From contig DASZBM010000002.1 in NCBI GenBank assembly GCA_035944135.1, positions 310,001-374,000 of the forward strand: a stretch of DNA of 64,000 nucleotides, in the 5' to 3' direction. The stretch comes from Acidobacteriaceae bacterium. GTDB taxonomy: Bacteria > Acidobacteriota > Terriglobia > Terriglobales > Acidobacteriaceae. The position numbers were made by a program, and so were the translations under genes. The notes beneath the pieces were generated by a model. That model had not been told where the DNA came from, did no database searches, and saw nothing but the letters and a program-made list of their open reading frames with translations. Positions 60,774-64,000 of this stretch are shown here, piece by piece (the stretch's first letter is position 1; each line of letters starts with the position of its first letter).

Positions 60774-61772
60774 TCACAAGTTCTTGACTGTGATGAGCAG
60801 CGACACGACGCCGAATAGCGTGCCCAGGTTGCCGTTGGCAATAAACGACTTCAGGAAGTCGTCGGGCAGGAAGACGATGTCGTTGGGTTGCAGGATCGGG
60901 TCGGGGTCTTTGCCATGGAGAATTCGCTGGATGTCGACCTTCACCACGGTCCGGTGGTCGCCGACGGTGCGGATCAGGCGCACGTCATTGTACTTACCCT
61001 GGTAGGCCAGGCCTCCGGTGAGTGCGGTCGCCTGCATCAGGGTGAGCGGCGAGTATTGCGTGAGCGGTATTGTTCCCGGAGCTTTGAAGTCTCCAACCAT
61101 GTAGACCACGCCTATGCGGCTGACGATGATTGTGTCGCCAGGAAAGATGGGGATATTGGCGAGACTGCTGCGGAGCGGATCTGTGCCGAGGTCGACAACG
61201 AGGGGTTGTGCCACGCCCGGGCGGCTGATGGTGATGACATGACTTGCCGTGGCTGGCAGGCCGCCGGCGACCGAAAGCACGTCAAGCAGGCGCCGCGAAC
61301 CAACGATGGGAACGACCGCATGCACTTCGCCGGCGACGGTCGCCTCCTGGTTGGGCCCTTGAGTAAGCTGAATCGTTACCTGGGGATTGCGGTAAATGCC
61401 TGCGTCCTTCAGGCGCTCTTCGACCAGTTGCTCGGCCTGCGTGAGGGTGAGGCCGCTCAACTGAACCGTCCCGATGAGCGGCAGAACAACAGTGCCCTGG
61501 GCGGACAGCCTTACGTCGGGGCTGTAGTCGCTTTGCTCAAAGACGTGAATCGAGATGAGATCGCCGGGGGAGAGCAGTGGCTCCCGGATGGCGGGAAACA
61601 GCAAAGTCTGGTCGGTAGTGACTGTCGCGGTTGTAGGCGCCTCGACGGCCGGGCCCGGACCGCTGAACTGGGCGAAGGCTACGGGACTGCAAAGGAGTGC
61701 GAGCGCCGAGAGCAAGGGGATGCCGTTCAGGCGCGAGCCTCCGCGAGACGGTGGTGAGATGCGCGCACTCAC
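60774..61772 (-). CDS. Polysaccharide export protein (Wza/OPX-like)
   Basis: A 332-residue outer-membrane/periplasmic OPX protein. Signal peptide about 1-35; Poly_export domain (PLLSPGDLISIHVFEQSDYS ... GTVVLPLIGTVQLSGLTLTQ), two SLBB domains (VAGEVHAVVPIVGSRRLLDV; YMVGDFKAPGTIPLTQYSPL), and a hydrophobic C-terminus (FGVVSLLITV). The signal peptide has a Cys (LLCSP) but not a clean lipobox, so it may not be a lipoprotein as E. coli Wza is. The 3' end of the Wzc-like gene overlaps its start by four bases. Confidence 0.92.
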   Translation of the reverse strand: MSARISPPSRGGSRLNGIPLLSALALLCSPVAFAQFSGPGPAVEAPTTATVTTDQTLLFPAIREPLLSPGDLISIHVFEQSDYSPDVRLSAQGTVVLPLIGTVQLSGLTLTQAEQLVEERLKDAGIYRNPQVTIQLTQGPNQEATVAGEVHAVVPIVGSRRLLDVLSVAGGLPATASHVITISRPGVAQPLVVDLGTDPLRSSLANIPIFPGDTIIVSRIGVVYMVGDFKAPGTIPLTQYSPLTLMQATALTGGLAYQGKYNDVRLIRTVGDHRTVVKVDIQRILHGKDPDPILQPNDIVFLPDDFLKSFIANGNLGTLFGVVSLLITVKNL

Positions 61773-64000
61773 TTGGGGCCTCCGTTGCGTGATTTCTTAC
61801 TGCCGCGCGACTCCCAGCCTTTGCTGTCGACACCGCCCGAAGCGTAGCCGGAGTATCCCGAGTAACCATAGTAGGCGTAGTACTCGGGCGAGCTGAGATC
61901 GACGGCGTTGAGCACGGTACCTGTGATTTTTGTTCCGGCGCGCAACAGGAGATCGCGCGCGCGGCGGACGGCGTGCTTGTTGGCTTTGCCTTGCCGAACG
62001 ACCAGGACCACGGCGTCGGCATCGTGTGCCAGGACCACGCTGTCCGTGATGGAAAGCAGCGGAGGCGAATCGAGGACGATGTGCGTGTAGATGCCGCGGC
62101 ACTCGGCCAGCAGACGGTTCATGGCATCCGATGCAAGCATCTCGGTGGGGAAGGGAGGTACCGGACCACTGACCAGGATATCGAGCTTTGCAACCTCGGG
62201 AACCTGCTGGACGGCCTCGTGCAAAGACACGCTTCCTGTAAGGACGGAAGTGAGGCCGACCTTTCCATTGATGCTGAAGCGGTGGTGAACGGTAGGGCGG
62301 CGCAGATCGGCATCGATCAAGAGGACGCGCACGTCGCGCTGGGCAAGGACGCAGGCGAGATTCATGGCGACAGTCGTCTTGCCCTCGCTGGGCGTGGCAC
62401 TGGTCAGGAGAATGACCTGCGGCTCGCGGCCGGCAACGGAAAGCAGCAACGAAGTTCGTAGAGCGCGGAAGGCCTCTGAGAACTGGGACATGGGTGCCCC
62501 GACCACGCCGAGATTTCGTTGCACAGATGTCTGGCCGGCAAGTTCGGCCGCACTTCGGCGGATGCGGGGAATGAGAGCGAGTGAGGGCAGCCCGGAGATC
62601 GATTCGATCTGCGCTACGGTGCGGATTCCGGTGTCCAGGCTCTCGAGGACGAAGGCGATGACGATGCCAAGCGTAAGCATCAGGATGCCGTCGACAATCA
62701 TCATGCTGGACCTCGATTGCAGCGTGGGTCCGGTCGGCGGCACGGCGTTGTCGATGATGTCTATCTCGGTGGACTCCAGGCCGGCTTCGATACCTGCGGT
62801 GCGCAACCGCTGCGACAGGCCTTCGTAGAGAGTGCGGTTCGACTCGAAGTCGCGCTGCCGGAGCGTGTACTCGACGAGGTCGTCGCGGAGCTTGTAAGCC
62901 TCTTCTTTTTCCGTTTCCAGGGCGGCGCGTGTCTGCTGCTCGTTGACGTTTGCGGCAACGTACGCCTCGTGAGCCTGATCCACGAGCCGCTTCTCCTCGT
63001 CGGCGGTCTGTTTGTCAATTTGCGAGATCTGGTCCTGTAGCGCCAAGACCTGGGGATGTTTCGGCCCCAGAGCTGCATTCAGCTCAGCGTAGCGAACCAT
63101 CAACTGTTGCTTGGTGGATCGCAGACCGGCGAGGTTGCTGGACAATGCACCTGCCACCCCTGCGCCGATCGTCCCGTCTAGCGCGTCGGGGTTCATCCCG
63201 GAGAGCGTCTTGTAGCGGGCCTGCTGCTGAATTCGGGCAATCTGCGCCGTGCTCACGGCGCGCGTCAGGTCGTCGAGGGTGGATTGAATCTGGTTGTGCT
63301 GCGGATCGAAGCCCAGGACACCGATTCGCTTCTGGAGATCGATGAGTTGCTCCTGCTGGGTCTCGACCTGCTGCTTCAAGTCGCGGAGCTGCAGGGAGAG
63401 GAAGTCCGAGACGCGCTGGGTTGCTTCGAAGCTGGACTGCAGATCGCGCTGGATGAATTCGCGAATAAGCCGGTTGACGATATCGGCTGAGAGCTTGGGA
63501 TCAAGAGTCCGGCAACTGATCACGACGAGATCAGTCTTTGGGACGACCTCCACGCCGATATCGCCGTTCAGCCCATTCAACGTGCCTTGGCGGACATTAA
63601 GGTCGTCCAGGCTGAGGTGAAGGTTCGGACCAGTGTAGCCGGTGAAGGCGGCGTTGTTGGGCAGATCCAGATCGCGCGCAACGGTCAGGAGAACGGTGTC
63701 GCTTTTGATGATGGCGACTTGTGTCGACAGCGAGGAACTTGCGGATCCGTAGCCCGGGCCGCCGCCGACGCGAAATTGCTGGGATGAGCCGGTGCGAATC
63801 TCAATGGTGCCCGCTGCTTGATACATCCGCGGCTGCGTGGTGCCCTTATAAAAGCCCCAGGCGAGCCCCAGCGCCGTGATGGCTGCGATGAGGTATTTGC
63901 GCTTCCTGACTGTGAGGAGCGCCTCCGACAAGGTCGTATCAGCTGGATTCTGCGCGGCCCCAGCAGGCGAGTTCGCATCTGCTGGCAGTGGAGACACTTC
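61769..64000 (-). CDS. Polysaccharide co-polymerase/tyrosine kinase (Wzc-like), N-terminus at window edge
   Basis: About 743 residues visible. N-terminal Wzz domain with helix at about 32-50 (YLIAAITALGLAWGFYKGTT), a long coiled-coil (about 190-400), a second helix (MMIVDGILMLTLGIVIAFVL), then the BY-kinase: Walker A SATPSEGKTTVAMNLA (Lys about 540), Walker A' VLLIDADLRRPTV, Walker B HIVLDSPPLLSITDS. The C-terminus has the autophosphorylation tyrosine cluster (about 703-716: YYAYYGYSGYSGY). GTG 63997 could be the start, but the gene may extend past the right edge. Partner phosphatase at 55259. Confidence 0.92.
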   Translation of the reverse strand, partial: EVSPLPADANSPAGAAQNPADTTLSEALLTVRKRKYLIAAITALGLAWGFYKGTTQPRMYQAAGTIEIRTGSSQQFRVGGGPGYGSASSSLSTQVAIIKSDTVLLTVARDLDLPNNAAFTGYTGPNLHLSLDDLNVRQGTLNGLNGDIGVEVVPKTDLVVISCRTLDPKLSADIVNRLIREFIQRDLQSSFEATQRVSDFLSLQLRDLKQQVETQQEQLIDLQKRIGVLGFDPQHNQIQSTLDDLTRAVSTAQIARIQQQARYKTLSGMNPDALDGTIGAGVAGALSSNLAGLRSTKQQLMVRYAELNAALGPKHPQVLALQDQISQIDKQTADEEKRLVDQAHEAYVAANVNEQQTRAALETEKEEAYKLRDDLVEYTLRQRDFESNRTLYEGLSQRLRTAGIEAGLESTEIDIIDNAVPPTGPTLQSRSSMMIVDGILMLTLGIVIAFVLESLDTGIRTVAQIESISGLPSLALIPRIRRSAAELAGQTSVQRNLGVVGAPMSQFSEAFRALRTSLLLSVAGREPQVILLTSATPSEGKTTVAMNLACVLAQRDVRVLLIDADLRRPTVHHRFSINGKVGLTSVLTGSVSLHEAVQQVPEVAKLDILVSGPVPPFPTEMLASDAMNRLLAECRGIYTHIVLDSPPLLSITDSVVLAHDADAVVLVVRQGKANKHAVRRARDLLLRAGTKITGTVLNAVDLSSPEYYAYYGYSGYSGYASGGVDSKGWESRGSKKSRNGGPK

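Overview
The window is a high-GC bacterial chromosome segment, most likely from the family Acidobacteriaceae (Acidobacteriota). This rests on the combination of a VWFA-related secreted protein, a secretin with a C-terminal cohesin domain, an arginine cluster that ends in a stand-alone N-acetylglutamate synthase-like acetyltransferase, a PEP-CTERM protein, CarboxypepD_reg-type secreted proteins, and many dispersed palindromic repeats. No rRNA gene, CRISPR array, transposase or phage gene was seen.

Layout. 1-3141: the end of a BcsQ/ParA-like ATPase gene and bcsA, which carries an unusual C-terminal tail. 3160-11648: envelope and housekeeping genes (a polytopic protein, a flippase-like protein, argS, a lipid kinase, a di-heme cytochrome, pepA, smpB). 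12062-15568: a secretin and two overlapping pseudopilin genes. 15754-21159: an M48 protease, queF, a membrane protein that collides with an antisense ORF, a bactofilin and a small glycine-zipper protein. 21371-30057: argR, argC, argB, argD, argF, argH and a GNAT gene on the minus strand, with repeat elements at almost every junction. 30322-36199: glutamate synthase large subunit and a cystathionine synthase/lyase-type enzyme. 36546-41239: a PEP-CTERM protein, a lipoprotein, a secreted papain-like protease, a MazF-type toxin with an RHH antitoxin, and tRNA-Arg(CCT) abutting tandem copies of its own 3' end. 41328-47211: a dolichol-phosphate-mannose-type glycosyltransferase, a quinone oxidoreductase, a cobalamin riboswitch with its TonB receptor, and a VWFA-related protein. 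47279-51184: a membrane glycosyltransferase and groES-groEL with a CIRCE element. 51330-55243: a secreted protein, an SDR enzyme, a GlxA-type regulator and a retropepsin-like protein. 55259-64000: an exopolysaccharide locus with a PHP tyrosine phosphatase, response regulator, three glycosyltransferases, a WcaF-like acetyltransferase, a Wza-like export protein and a Wzc-like tyrosine kinase.

How genes work together. The arg genes build arginine from glutamate. Two tandem ARG boxes overlap the argR promoter and sit between argR and the glutamate synthase gene, so nitrogen assimilation and arginine synthesis may be co-controlled. The kinase/phosphatase pair brackets the exopolysaccharide locus, as in Wzc/CpsB systems. 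BcsA has a PilZ domain and so is probably driven by c-di-GMP. The most interesting unexplained signals are: (1) intergenic short-unit repeat tails next to stop codons; (2) a duplicated candidate operator upstream of both the GlxA-type regulator and the retropepsin-like gene; (3) the BcsA tail that looks like a BcsB shell without its core; (4) the tRNA-Arg with a swapped 19-56 tertiary pair and its 3'-end repeat array.
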